Origin: Leptobrachium leishanense
Lineage: Eukaryota; Chordata; Amphibia; Anura; Megophryidae
Assembly (NCBI GenBank): GCA_009667805.1
Contig: CM019070.1
Span: forward strand, 54,979,735 to 55,043,734
Reading direction: 5' to 3'
DNA: 64,000 bases
Shown here: one piece after another, positions 22,067-33,800 of the stretch
How positions within the stretch are numbered: position 1 is the first letter of the stretch
How the letters are laid out: each line of letters opens with the position of its first letter
Program-made: the position numbers and the translations under genes
The notes under the pieces: model-generated
The model's database searches: none
What the model was told of the DNA's origin: nothing
What the model saw: the letters and a program-made list of their open reading frames with translations, nothing else

Positions 22067-22506
22067 TTTACTGCTGCTCCTGCACCAGCAAATTAAGTAT
22101 AACGTTTTCTCCTTGTTAATCCTGTTTTATTCCCATTGTTTAGACTAGCATCAGCATCGTTTGCTTTAGCTTCCTCGGGACACGGTTTACCCTGGCATTA
22201 ACCGCGGGGGTCGCTTCCCTTAGTGAGTGATTCCGTGCTCTGTTTTGCTTAGAGCTGAGACGTTTATTTTGATTGATAGCTCGCTCCTTATGAAGCGCTG
22301 CAGCGCTGTCTGGCCCCTCCGTGCCCCTCCTTTATCTTTCAGAGACATCTGCGGGGCGTTGTCGGACCGCGGCTGGTGCTTTCACTCGGCGCGCGGTCCG
22401 TCTCTATCCCCGCAGTCTCCTAAGGTGGCAGCAGCATCTCGCGAGATCTCGCCGCCATCTTAGGTCACATGCTTCCGGTTCGCGGCCATTTCCACTGCGA
22501 TCTGCC

Positions 22507-23960
22507 ATGAATCCGATTGGCTCCAGCACATTTGCGAATATTCTGCATACCAATATGTCCCCAAGTAAGGCGCCCACCCAGAAATCGCCCTCCCCATCTG
22601 CGGAATCAGATTCCGCCGCAAGCTCCTCTCGCAGGGCAGTCTCGGTGGACTCCTCCCCCACCCGAACGCCGCTCAAAATCAGCATATAGACATGCCGCCA
22701 TGGAGGCCTCACTACACTCCTCCATATCTGCCACCCTGTCCTCTGCTGTGAGTACCCTCACAGAATCTTTCCACCGCTCCATGGCAGATGCAGTAGCCTC
22801 AGTCAGGGCAATGCAGCTTGACAGCTCCCCTATGGTCTCAACTTCCTCCATGTTCCCTGAAATGCCAGCACAAGATGCTGCGCCCCATCAGGGTCCAAAC
22901 ATAAATATAAATCTACACACCTTGATTCTGCTCCTCGAGGGGCTAGCGACCCCGATAAAACACTTGATTCTGACGCGTCTAACTTGCGCAAGAGAGCCCT
23001 TGACCGCGGGGCGAAAACTGCGGCTCCAAAGAAAAGGTCCAAACCTACGGGTTTTGGTCCGCTCCCCGATATATCGGACTCTGACAATGATGATCACGAG
23101 TCTGGGGAAGATGACGCGGAAGCTCTTGAGCTACATGCACCTGACGACCTCGAACTGGGAGTCGAGGAGGAGCGAGGCCCACCGCCTCTGTTATCCCAGA
23201 AAGACGTAGTCTGTGACCCTCTGGGTAACCCAATGTTCCATGCCTCTGAGGTGGCGCACCCCCGATCCACGGCCTGGTCTCCCATGCCCCATGTTGAATT
23301 ATGGGTAGATTCCAACATGCGCCAGCACATGGATAACGCCACTAGAACAAATTTCATGGCGGAATGTCCCCGTCCCACCACAGCGGGAAAAACGTGCCTC
23401 ACCCCCACTGTGGATGAGGACTTTGTTAAATTCCTAACACCTAAAGGCTGGCCCACTGAACGCGGTATTGACAGTGCGTTTAAACTCTGTGAGGATAAGA
23501 TCCTAGACGTATCCTCCTCTCTCATCTACCTATTAGACCTGGTGGAGGATGCCCGCCTCAATGATAAACACCCCTCGACCCCACTGAAATTTCTGGCTGG
23601 CTCCAGCGTCCTCTCTGCCTCCTAGAAGGCGCCAATGCAGCCAATGAGGCAGAGAGGCGTAAGTCCATGCTCCTCCGCATAGACCCCCAACTTACATCTA
23701 TGGCAACCAAAGATATGGGCCATATTAGGGCCTATTATTTGGCGAAAAAATTATTAAAAATCTGGGCACATACTCGGGCACCTTAATCAACTTGAAAAAG
23801 TACAAGCTACCATGAAAAAGGTGTTTCCATCCAACCGAGTTTTTGGAAGAGCCGACAGAGGTGGGAGCCGCTCTGCAGGCAGTTCGGGCTTAGCCCGCAC
23901 AGATCGAGGCTCCTTCCAGTCCTCCTCATTCCAGCCCATGGGTCACCCCGGACCTCCAGG
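22507..23960 (+). pseudogene. DIRS gag-like region, frameshifted
   Basis: An ATG at 22507 opens a Ser/Pro-rich segment that stops at 22689. The likely continuation lies in another frame (about 22690-22930, MEASLHSSISATLSSAVSTL) and then back in the first (about 22940-23625, with PKKRSKPTGFGPLPDISDSD and the acidic segment DNDDHESGEDDAEALELHAP). The segment EDFVKFLTPKGWPTERGID near 23420 is typical of the conserved part of DIRS gag. A third break precedes EAERRKSML near 23650. Gag would bind the element RNA; this copy is not translatable as one protein. Confidence 0.65.
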
Positions 23961-23998
23961 TCGTTCCTGGTGAGGCAGAGGGTTTAGAGGTTGCAGAA

Positions 23999-25470
23999 GT
24001 GCATTCCACTCCAGACGCGCACCAGGTAAGCCTGCCGATTATAATATCACCTATGTTGGTTCCTGTAGGGGGGCGCATCCAGGGCATCCTCCAAGCTTGG
24101 CGCAATGTCACACTAGATCCCTGGATCCTACAGACCGTCCAAAGGTTCCCCATTACCTTCTCCGAACCTCCTCCCCCACAAACCTTCCCCCCGCGCCCCC
24201 TATGCTTCTCAGTAGCACAGACTACACTGGTACACACAGAGGTTCTTGCCCTTCTAGGCAAAGGGGCAATCGCGGAGGTCTCATGTCTTACACCAAATTC
24301 ATCAGTACTCTATTTTTAGTTTCCAAGAAAGGAGTTGGCCAAAGACCAGTGGTCAATCTGAAAGATCTCAACCTGTGGGTGGAGTACAACCACTTTCAAA
24401 TGGAGGGCATTCCCACCCTCAAAGACACACTCCAGAAAGGAGACTGGATGGTAAAAATAGATCTAAAAGACGCCTATCTGACGGTCCCCATTGCGCCCGC
24501 CTCCTGCGCTTATCTATGCTTCCTATGTCACCAGCGCATGTATCATTTCACCTGCCTCCCCTTCAGTCTCGCCTCCGCCCCCTGGTGCTTCACCAAACTA
24601 CTGAAACCAGTGTTGGCCTCGCTACGCGCCAGGGGGGGTCCATTTAATAATCTACTTGGACGACATCCTCATAATGTCGTCCTCTGTGGATACTCTGCTC
24701 CTCCACCTAGCGTAGACCATGTCGCTCCTTCAGGATCTGGGCTTCCTGCTCAACAAAGAGAAATCCCTTCTCGCCCCTACCCAGCGCATAGAATTCCTAG
24801 GCTTCCTGGTAGACTCTGTAGATATGTCCCTGAGCGTCCCGTCGCAGAAGGTCCGCGCTCTCCGAAAAGATGTAAAATCTCTCCTGTGAGACCCTACCCC
24901 CTCGCTGCGCTCCCTGGCCCGAGTCATCGGGATACAATCTGCAACACACTTAGCAGTCCTGCCAGCTCCCCTGCACTATCGGGCCCTCCAGAGATCGAAG
25001 GCCCATTTACTCCGGTCCATTCCCGATTATTCTCAGAGGGTGACCCTGTCAGACAGGGACAGGAGGGACCTAGCTTGGTGGCTGGGGGATTGTTCCACCT
25101 GGAACTCTCGACCCGTGGTGGACACATCCCGACCCTTACAATAGAATCAGATGCCAGTCTCACCGGGTGGGGGCTCGCTGCGGCTCGGCGGAAACCGGGG
25201 GTTGCTGGTCTCCTCAGGAGTTATCCCTTCATATCAATGCGCTAGAGCTTCTGGCGGCCTTTTTCGCCCTGCGTTATTTAGTGCGGTCCTCTGGCCATCA
25301 CTGCATCCTTCTGCGACTCGACAACCTCTCCGCAGTTCACTATATCAACGCCCTGGGCGGTCTGCGATCCCTGGCCCTGTCAGACATGGCGACTCGAACT
25401 GTGGGAGTTCTGTCTTCAGCACCACCTGTTCGTGTCGGCCCAATTTATACCAGGCCTCTCCAACTATATA
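23999..25470 (+). pseudogene. DIRS reverse transcriptase-RNase H, frameshifted
   Basis: An N-terminal segment (PVGGRIQGILQAWRNVTLD, AWRN... WILQTV) is in one frame to about 24319. The RT fingers and palm follow in a second frame: LFLVSKKGVGQRPVVNLKDL and KIDLKDAYLTVPI (first catalytic Asp) from about 24307. The YLDD box is at 24653-24664, one frame shift later. Thumb-like FLGFLVDS follows near 24795. RNase H begins at ESDASLTGWG near 25145 and continues in another frame with LSLHINALELLAAFFALRYL and LRLDNLSAVHYIN to about 25350. At least three frameshifts separate these parts. Confidence 0.8.
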
Positions 25471-26883
25471 GCGGACTGGTATTCCCGCTACCTGGAGGAC
25501 AGCGGAGATTGGCGCCTCCTCCCGTTAGTATTCCAGGCCCTCCTGGATCTCTGGGGGCCCCTCCAGTAAGACCAATTTGCGTCCCGCCTCAACTTCCGGC
25601 ATTCTACAGCTGGCGACCGGACCCGGACGCGTTGGCCTCGGATGCTCCGCATCAGGTTTGGCCTCCGGGCAGGCATTACGCATTCCCTCCGTTCCGTCTC
25701 TTGTGCAAGATGTTGTATGTCGTTCGGGTTCAACAAGCAGAGGTTGTTAGTGGCTCCGTTTTGGCAGACCCAGGCGTGGTTTCCGGGACTTCTGGAGATG
25801 GCATCGGACTTTCCACGCGTCCTGCCCATACGAGACGACCTGCTGTCGTACCCAGTGGGGCTTCCTCATCCTCTATTACTCGACAGGCGTCTGACACTGC
25901 TGGCGTGGTTGATTTCTGGCTCTCCTGGCAGGCCGCAGGAGTTTCGGAATGGAATGCGGAATTGCTGCGCCTATCCTGGGCCCCCGGTACAAGGGGGCGT
26001 ATGCATCAGCATGGGGGCATAGGCACCGCTGGTGTTTGGGAAGGGACCATGATTTCCTTACTGCCCCTGTATCCTCAATGATGGATTTCCTCTCCTCCCT
26101 CTTCAACTCCGGGTTGGCCTTCCTAACGATTAATGTGTATCGCTCGGCGATCTCGGCAGGTCACACCGGCTTTGATGGGGTTCCAGTTGGTCACCACCCA
26201 TTGGTTTGCCGTCTGCTTCGAGGTGTATGCTTGTCTCGTCCTCCGCTGCCCAGATACTCGACCTGGGACGTTACTATGGTCCTCAGTTTCCTTTCAAATT
26301 GGCCTGATGACGATCTGTCCCTGAAACCGCTCTCGGTGAAACTGTTGGTTTTGTTTGATCTCTTGTAAGAGGGTTCCTGATGTTCGCGCTCTGGACTTCC
26401 AGGTCCACTCTTTTACCCCAGAGGGGGTGTGCTTTAACGTCTCTCGACGCACCAAGACCTCCATTAGATCGGATTTGCTTCCTTCCTTTCCGAATGATCT
26501 GTGTCCGGTTTGTTATCTCCCTCTGTAGCGGTGCGTTGTCTCTGCTTTTTGTCTCGTTCCGTGCACCTCACACCCCAGTGACCTCCACTACCCTCGCCCG
26601 CTGGCTCCTGGTCTCTGCAGGCATGGATACCACTATCTTTGGCGCTCATTCCATGAGAGGGGCTGCGGCCTCCTCTGCCATGGCAGCCGGTTCTAGATTA
26701 GGGTTCTGTGGTTGGGTTGCGTGGGTTCCTGAAGTTGTCCACTCCCTAATGTGCGGTTTTTGTTCTGGGCTTCCTTTTCAGCCCAGTGATATGTTCCGCT
26801 TTGATGACCGGTTCCAGTTTGCCCTCTCCGCTCTTTTCGTTGCCTGTGACGAGTGTTTGCGCGGATGGTGTTTGTTCGCCTGA
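25471..26883 (+). pseudogene. DIRS C-terminal region with tyrosine-recombinase motif
   Basis: Sequence after RNase H is decayed. At about 26600-26690 a frame reads STTLARWLLVSAGMDTTIFG followed by AHSMRGAAASSAM, which contains the HxxR motif of the DIRS tyrosine recombinase. That enzyme would integrate the circular cDNA copy. The terminal catalytic Tyr cannot be placed with confidence. Frames change near 26090 and 26370. A methyltransferase-like domain, usual in DIRS, was not identified. Confidence 0.65.
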
Positions 26884-27027
26884 AGAGGGTTTTGCTGCGC
26901 CTGACCAGTTCTCTTATGGACTTGGGACAGCAAACTGTTGAGGGAGGGGGATCCTGGTGTTGGGAGGAAAAGGTTTATACCAAGTTTTTTTCTATGTGTT
27001 TCTTCTGCTGCTGTGGGAGTATTAAAG
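26883..27027 (+). repeat. DIRS right inverted terminal repeat
   Basis: Inverted copy of 21922-22066, running from AAGAGGGTTTTGCTGCGCC to CTGCTGTGGGAGTATTAAAG. Its last TTAA (27022-27025) is the target of the next element. Confidence 0.9.
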
Positions 27028-28189
27028 GCATACTCTAGGCCAGGGGTTAAAATTTCCACTCGCCCTCTCCCAATTTGCAAGTAAAAATTGGCAGGGGGCA
27101 AGTGAAAATTGGTCTGTAATCCCTTTCAGGTGCTAGTGTCCGCTCCATGCTGACACCAGCACTAATCAGGGCTTTTTTCCTGCCAGCCAGTCCTTGTCTG
27201 CTGGAGGAGGGATTCATGTCCCTTCCTTTCAGGCTTTGAAAATAAATACTGTCTGCCCTCTGCGTCGGGTGGGTCCTCCATGATGGTGTCCAGCAGCCCC
27301 GCATTGATGTCATGACAGTGCGCCGCACCATGTGACATCTCATCTCTTCCTGTACTCCCCGGCAGTTCTACAGCTTGTCAGGCAGGGGCAGGTCACACAC
27401 TCACAGAGTGGGATCTGGATGGAAAGCAAGAACGACAGGCAATGGTGCCTCCTCAAGGTAGCTTGTTGGAAAGTGCCAGTGCAAGAAACAATCTATACCT
27501 GAGGTATAATCACCTGTCCCCCCCCCCCCTCCTTAGAAGACTGGGAAAATTAATTTGCAAAAAAAAAAAAAAAAAAGGATTTGCTTTAAACCCCAGAAAA
27601 AAAAAATACTTTTTGTCCTTTTATTTTGTGTGATGTCCGCCCTGTTTAAATTTGCAGTGGGAGCCAGGAAGGAGTTAAATGTAAAAATTTGTGCAGCTGA
27701 TGTTTGCAATGTAGTGCTCCCTCACCTCAGCTGTGATCATGTTATGCCACTTAAACAGAAACTAGGCAGGAAATCACAGAGCTGACTGGTCCACTGTCCT
27801 ATCACTGCTCCAGGAGGAGAGGACTTTCTGCCACTATCTGTAGATCCACAAACTCCTGTTACCTCAGCTGTGATCAGGGAATGTGAGGGGACACTGGGGG
27901 GGGGGGGGGATGCATGGGAAGTAATCAGCTCCTCTAAGTTTTGCAGTTAATGCCTTCCTGGCTCTCTTTGCCATTTTAAACAGTGCACAAATGCATCCAC
28001 ACACTGACTCTACAGTGGGGACACAGCCTCCATAACACAATTCCTATACAGCAATTCATAGGCCCCACATGAACCATACCCTCACAGAACCCAAGTTCAT
28101 ATAGTCCTCCTATATCACAGCCCCCATATGTAACCGCAGCTCCAATATATAAATGCAGCCCTCATGTCACACATTATTACACAGTATTA

Positions 28190-28378
28190 CTGTGAGTTTT
28201 ATTGGTGCGGAGCACTCGGATAATGCTCTTACACACTGCACGTTACTGTTTTACTGCTGTGAAGCTCTGTGATAAGCATGGGTGTGTATTGTGGGAATAG
28301 TTTTGGGGGGGGGGCAGCAGCATTTCATCTTTGGACCCAGGCAACACAATGTTATGGTCTGGCCCTGGCTGTATACGT
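28190..28378. mobile_element. hAT-type right end with satellite units
   Basis: Sequence contains GTGAGTTTTATTGGTGCGG and TTTTACTGCTGTGAAGCTC, matching the 55-bp units at 49035-49345, followed by a G-run and a terminus whose complement begins CAGGGCCAGACCATAACATT. The CAGGGCC start resembles the hAT-type terminus at 20148 and 49415. The left end was not found, so this is a partial element. Confidence 0.5.
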
Positions 28379-28581
28379 TGGCTGCACGCTGGCGTGCGCC
28401 CTCCATTTATTAGTTCTGCCATAGAAAATAATGTAACACAGGCATCGCTAGCCTGTATCACACGTTCAGTGCAAGGGCTTATGGGACATAGAATGGTCTC
28501 ATTCCAACCCTCAGACACAGGAGCCCTTGCACTGCTGTATGTCCAGGGCTGAGTGATGCAGAGAACCCTGGACCATGTGAA

Positions 28582-28617
28582 AAGCCCTGCAGGCTTCAAA
28601 CTTGAAGCCTGCAGGGC
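28582..28617. repeat. Perfect hairpin
   Basis: Arms AGCCCTGCAGGCTTCAA and TTGAAGCCTGCAGGGCT are separated by two bases. It lies inside the TTAA-target element. Function unknown. Confidence 0.85.
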
Positions 28618-29105
28618 TATCTGTATTGATTAAATGATCACCATCATGGTGAGTGGTTAATTAGAATCAGAGGGGGGGGTCTCTAATACAGGACCCCCCC
28701 CCCCTTCACATTACCCCCTACCCCTGCCCATTCCCCCCCATATATGTCCCATTACACCCCCCCCCCCCCAATAAGGTTTGGCAATGCTAAAATGTATTTG
28801 GTCCTGCCAATAAAGCTCATTTTGATTTGATATCTCCAACTCGCTGCAGTAGCTGGCGGGTGCGAGCCACCAGCGTAGTCTGCGGCTGCGATTAGTGTTA
28901 CGCGCAAGAGGATGCACACAACACTAATCAAAAGAAGGTGGCGTGCAGTAGGTGACGCTATCTTCCTGGTTCGCATGGAAGAGGGCGGCACGGGACAAAG
29001 AAAAAACAGCAGTGGGAAAATGCCTGTGTTTTAAGGTAAGTATATCTAAAAAAAAAAAGTGGCTCTTTGAGCCTAGAGTGTTCCTTTAAAGAAAGAAATG
29101 CAAAT

Positions 29106-29742
29106 ACTCCTCAGTCCTTATTAAAGTCCAAACTTTGTGTTTGCTGTGTAAGTGGCAAGAGTGGATCATAGTACCATTTGCACAATTGTAGCTTCAAGAT
29201 TTCTTTCCTCCTCCACCCCCCCCCCTCCCTAAAAAGAGGGCATAGAATCTTTTTTTTTCTGCTATGCAGATGAAGTGCTGCCAATTGTGGCATAAAAATA
29301 AAAAATATTTTGTGAACATCTATTCATGCTGCATTTTAGGAAACACCGAACTGCAACTTTCTGCCACCAATATAGGGAGCCATTTTTGATTAACTGTTCA
29401 AGCCAGCTACTTTGAGAGTCTACTATAATTTGTGTAGCCATCTCCGATAAATGTGTGAAATTAGGCTGAGAGATTACTCAGCAAGGAGGTGGTAAATAGA
29501 GTGAAAGTCTGAGGCAAATCACAACTAGCATATAAGCAAGAAGACTTATTTCCCTCCAGGTGGGGCTTGCATTGACCAAGTCACTGACATAGGTTTGCTA
29601 TGAACATATTCCATTGTACAGCACTAGGGTACTTGACAGGCTTTCAGCAAAATCCTAAATTTATTGGAAAGCAATCACATGACTTTAAAAGTATCAGTAC
29701 TTCCACGGTCTTAAAGTGGTATTTGTGCAAACCTAAACAAAT
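29106..29742. other. No feature recognised
   Basis: AT-rich sequence with a C-run near 29215. No credible frame or repeat structure. Confidence 0.4.
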
Positions 29743-30377
29743 TTAACCTGCCTAGCGGTATTGGGGTTAAAATTTGCTACCGCGATCGGTAACCGAGCCA
29801 CTCTGGCTGGATGCATACTCACCTGTGTGATCGTGGCAGCCGGCGACTTTACTTCCTGGTTCCGCTCCCTGTGAGCCACATGATGCAGGGGGGTGGGCAG
29901 GACCAGGTGGCAAATTCAGAAATAAAACTTTAATAAATTTCGCTGTGCAGTGGGTGCTGGGATTACTGTCCAGATGTACAATCAAAAAATGTACAAACAA
30001 AAAAAAAAAAAAAAAAAAGGATTCTCAAAAGCAGCTTTACAGAAATAAAAGGCAAATTAAAATACTTTTTGGTACCCTGTGTCCTGTATTACTTTGGCAA
30101 AGGAGTGCATATCAGGACAGGAATCCCAGCACCCAGGAGGAAAGAGGCATGTTTTTAGTTTGATTAGATTATTGAATTTCCATTATTTTGGATAATTATT
30201 TGTGGGATAAATTATTTTGTGGTTCAAACCTTCTGACTCCGTGTGTTTACTAGACTCTTGCTTGCACGGATTTCAGCGAGTTATTCCTACAGAATACATA
30301 AAAACCACCACATTTCCTTTCCAAAAAAATTTGAAACAGACACAAAATTGAAAAAATTACACCGCCAGGGAGGTTAA
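29743..30377. mobile_element. TTAA-target MITE, copy 1 (CCTNCCTGGCGGT termini)
   Basis: The element is 29747-30373, flanked by TTAA at 29743-29746 and 30374-30377. It starts CCTGCCTAGCGGTA and ends ACCGCCAGGGAGG, an inverted pair. Related copies are 32529-32827 and 52076-52463. Contains an A-run at 30000-30018 and no coding capacity. It ends about 30 bases beyond the inferred znf326 polyadenylation site. Confidence 0.85.
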
Positions 30378-30404
30378 ACAAGTTTTGTTCACAATTCAAG
30401 CAAC

Positions 30405-30432
30405 AATAGACAAGCATTGGAGAGATTTTATT
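30405..30432 (-). terminator. znf326: znf326 polyadenylation signal and inferred cleavage region
   Basis: On the minus strand AATAAA occupies 30432-30427, about 420 bases after the stop codon, and CA dinucleotides follow 15-20 bases later. This would give a 3' UTR of about 440 bases. The signal is seen; the exact cleavage point is inferred. Confidence 0.6.
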
Positions 30433-30850
30433 AAGTTATCCGACACTAGGATCTAAAGAAGCAAACAATGCAAAACAAAAAGTAAAAAATACAGAACATT
30501 TTACATTGCCACATTTCTTGGGCATTACAGGCAATACCACAACATTAAATCTGCTTTACATTGTACATATACATTCCAAGAATTCACAGCATTTTTATGT
30601 TAAAAATACCAGAACCTAGCATGGTAACTGAAAATAAGACAATTAAACCAAATTTAGCCCTGACCAAACCTAATTACAGCTTAAAAATTGCAGGAAAAAA
30701 AATTAAACTTTATACGAGTCAAAAGAAATTCTAGAATAGTAATTCAAATACAAAACCGTGACAGACTCTACAAAGCTCACAAGACCAGATTTTAAAAAGT
30801 TGGATGGCACAATGTAAAAAAAACTTTGAAAACCAGATGTGGTGCCATGT

Positions 30851-33800
30851 TTAGCTCTCTTCTGGAGTAACCAGTGCATCACTGGTAAAGTCTTCAGGTT
30901 CAGTAGAGCCAGGTTCTGCTGCGGTTTCCTCCTCTTGATGAACTTCAACTGCATCTGGTTGAGCCTCAAATGGGTTTTCACCCTATAGGGAAAATAAAAA
31001 CCATTTACTGGAATTCAAGGAACAAAACCAAATTTGAATTCAGTTTTAGCTCATGAACAAAAAGGTGCAAAGTTAGTAAGCTAAGCTTGCCAACACTTAA
31101 GCCACAACATCTGATATTTTCTATACCATCAGAGAACAGCCACTTGGAGTGGTTACAGTAAGGCTCTCTGAAATTTTAGAACTCTGGGTTTTACATGAAA
31201 GTGTATAAACCTAAAGTAACACTTCGGTCTGAAATTCAAATTCCATCACCAAGTGTGTCAGGACTCAAATCTCTAGATCAGAACGCATCAACCAGGTTCT
31301 AAAAGGCAAACAGTAAATTAAAATATATCTTACCTTCAGGTACAGTTCATATCTTGCCTTCACAAGCGGGTTGTTCAGAATGCTTGTTGCAGTCAGAATA
31401 CTCTCCCTTTTAATTTGATCCTTATATGCCTGGAACAAAGAAAAACAACTTTCTAGAATAGCTGTTCAAGTGCAGCATATTGATATAATATCCAATTCAT
31501 CATTTCAACAACATTGGTTTAAACTTCATGTCACATGCCAAAAAAAACCCACTAATTTTGAAAGAACAACTTCCTATATAGTTTTTGTAGGGAAAAAAAA
31601 CTGTCATTACTTTTCAAAGTTTATCTGTCACGTTTAGTGGCTGCAAGGCAGTTCATGAAATCACCAGTAAGGGTGAATCATACCATGTGATGACTATTCA
31701 AAAAACACAAAAGGGTCACTAGCTAGTGTTAAAGGGATACTGAATTTATTATGACCAATATCCATTCCCTGATGGGACAAGGTTCTCTCTACAATAATGG
31801 CTCCTATAGGTTTAGGGTAGCAGGGCCATGCCTGCCCCACATTGGTTTTAATAGAGTTCTGAGCGCTTCCACTAAAAGTGTCATTCTTCTATACCAAGGG
31901 ACACCAAGTTAAAAAGGGAGGATTCTCTATAGACTGCAAGTGTCCCTCAGCTTCAAAAAGTTGTTTGGCTGTCACAAAGGCAACAGCAGAGGCTGGCATT
32001 GGCACTTACTCTGCATATAACTTAAGAAAACAGTTCAGGAATGAACTGGTTGAAAGTCTTCAGAACTAAGCAACCCACCACTGCATAAAGCTACTAGCAG
32101 GAACAGCTGAGAGTAGGTGTGACCATCTAGCACTCAAAATGATTATTAACAATGTTATTTTGGTTATGGTAGCTAGAACGCACATTAACAGATAAGAGAT
32201 CAAGGATAGGGTCATTGAAACTAGGCATTCATTTCATATAAAATTATTTCTTACCACTTTGTTCTTTGAATGATCAGTAGACTTCAGATGTAGCTGCACA
32301 GAGCTGTGCAATGCAGGAACATAGACACTGCAGGCACTACAGTGCACAGTTTCAACTTTCATCATGTGATCCTCTGGAGTGACACCTAATGTTGAAAACA
32401 AGCTCAAGTTTACTTTATTAAAATGTGTCATGTACAGTGACATCAGCATAGACCATAAAGCTCTGCAATAATCATTTAAGCAACTGGATTTTTTGAGATT
32501 GAAAAGTCATACAAGTACAGACCATTAACCTCCATGGCAGTATCACCGAGTGTAGCTTGGGGATTAAATATCAATGCTGAAAACGGTAAGAGCCACACTC
32601 TGGCTGATACATAGCTGTCTGTGTTCCCTCGATTTCCTCCCGCATGCACCTCTGTCCGATTGCAGTGACTGCAGGAGGATAACGAGAGAACGCAGGGACA
32701 GGTATGCATCAGCCCGAGAGTGGCTCGGGGTTCCAGTTTTCAGCATTGAAATTTAACTCCAAGCCACACTCTGGCATAAACGTACAGATTTTGACGTAAA
32801 AATGTCAAAATCAGACCGCAAGGGAGGTTAAATGAAGAGCATAGAAACTTATCGATGGGCTGACATGCTCAATATTACATGCTTGTTAATGTAACCGTGT
32901 GCAGAACTTAAACATAAATCAGAATAGTGAATACAGACTGCCAGATGTTTTCATTGTGACGAGATCACAATTTCCTCATGCAATTTTTAGATCAGGGCTC
33001 ACAGCAACCTTTCCCCCTGCAAACTGTTTTGTAACTATATTTCCCATGAGTTTTAGTCATTCTAATCACTACCTGATCAAAAGGACATTTAGTTTTAACA
33101 GGTTTACAACTAAAGCTTGTCAATCTGCAATTTAAATCCCAAAACCGCATGCTAAACAAAGCCATTTCAGCAAGGTTTACAGTAGAGTCCAACATCACAA
33201 AATTCGTGATCAATCTAAAGTGTAAATTTACAAGATGCAGTTAAACTAGACACTTTCTATGCACTATAGTAATTTCAATTTTTCTATCCATTGTGATTTT
33301 ATGATTAAGCAATTTCAGTAAAGTTTATTCGCCTTGTATTAGAGTTTTTTGATGCAGTTAAACTAGATCTACATTTTTTCCCCTTTTCCAATACACATAC
33401 CTTCCATAACATCCTTCTCTGCAGTTTTTGTAGCTTCATTCTGCTGGATGGTTTGAGTTTTTCGAACTGCAGTTTTCTTATATTTGTTGACAATACATTC
33501 CTGGAGAAAAGAAATCAGGCTTATATAAAAACGGGAGGGATGGCAAGTTGGTTAAAACACTGAGAAACAATTGATACACATCGAATTGTGAGAACAGCGG
33601 AAGAGGGCAAAATAAAAGTAAAACCATTTACATGCAAGAACTCCATCACAGGCTTGTCAAACTTTGTTTGTTTCTGAATGTGATCCAACATCTCCTGGTG
33701 AGCTGTACTTTCCAGATGCTCTTCAATACCCTTTTCTTCAAAAGAACGGAACTTGCAGAAAGAGCATGTGAATGCCATCCTGCACGAGGGAAAAAAAAAT

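Larger units (their letters stand above)
27022..29089. mobile_element. TTAA-target nonautonomous element inserted in the DIRS terminus
   Basis: Inverted termini AGGCATACTCTAGGC (27026-27040) and GCCTAGAGTGTTCCT (29071-29085) are each flanked by TTAA (27022-27025 and 29086-29089), the duplicated target. TTAA targets are used by piggyBac and Kolobok transposases; which one applies here is not decidable. The interior has no transposase. It holds a decayed satellite segment at 28190-28280, a probable hAT right end at 28340-28378, G and C homopolymer runs, and a hairpin at 28582-28617. Confidence 0.82.
21904..29105 (+). mobile_element. DIRS-type tyrosine-recombinase retrotransposon, with a nested element in its right terminus
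   Basis: The element has inverted termini: 21922-22066 matches the reverse complement of 26883-27027 almost base for base (CTTTAATACTCCCACAGCAG at the outer edge). Between them are a gag-like region, an RT with a DIRS-like order, RNase H, and a C-terminal HxxR recombinase motif. This set without a protease or integrase defines DIRS. A further 20 or so bases of the terminus (ATTTGCATTTC...TTTCTTTAA on the left) reappear inverted at 29086-29105, after the TTAA-target insert at 27022-29089. All coding regions have frameshifts. Confidence 0.85.

Noticed and set aside
22517..23209. 230-residue frame as a separate protein
   Set aside because: Only its first part looks like gag. The rest is a shadow of the frame at 22984-23625, so it was treated as a frameshifted DIRS gag.
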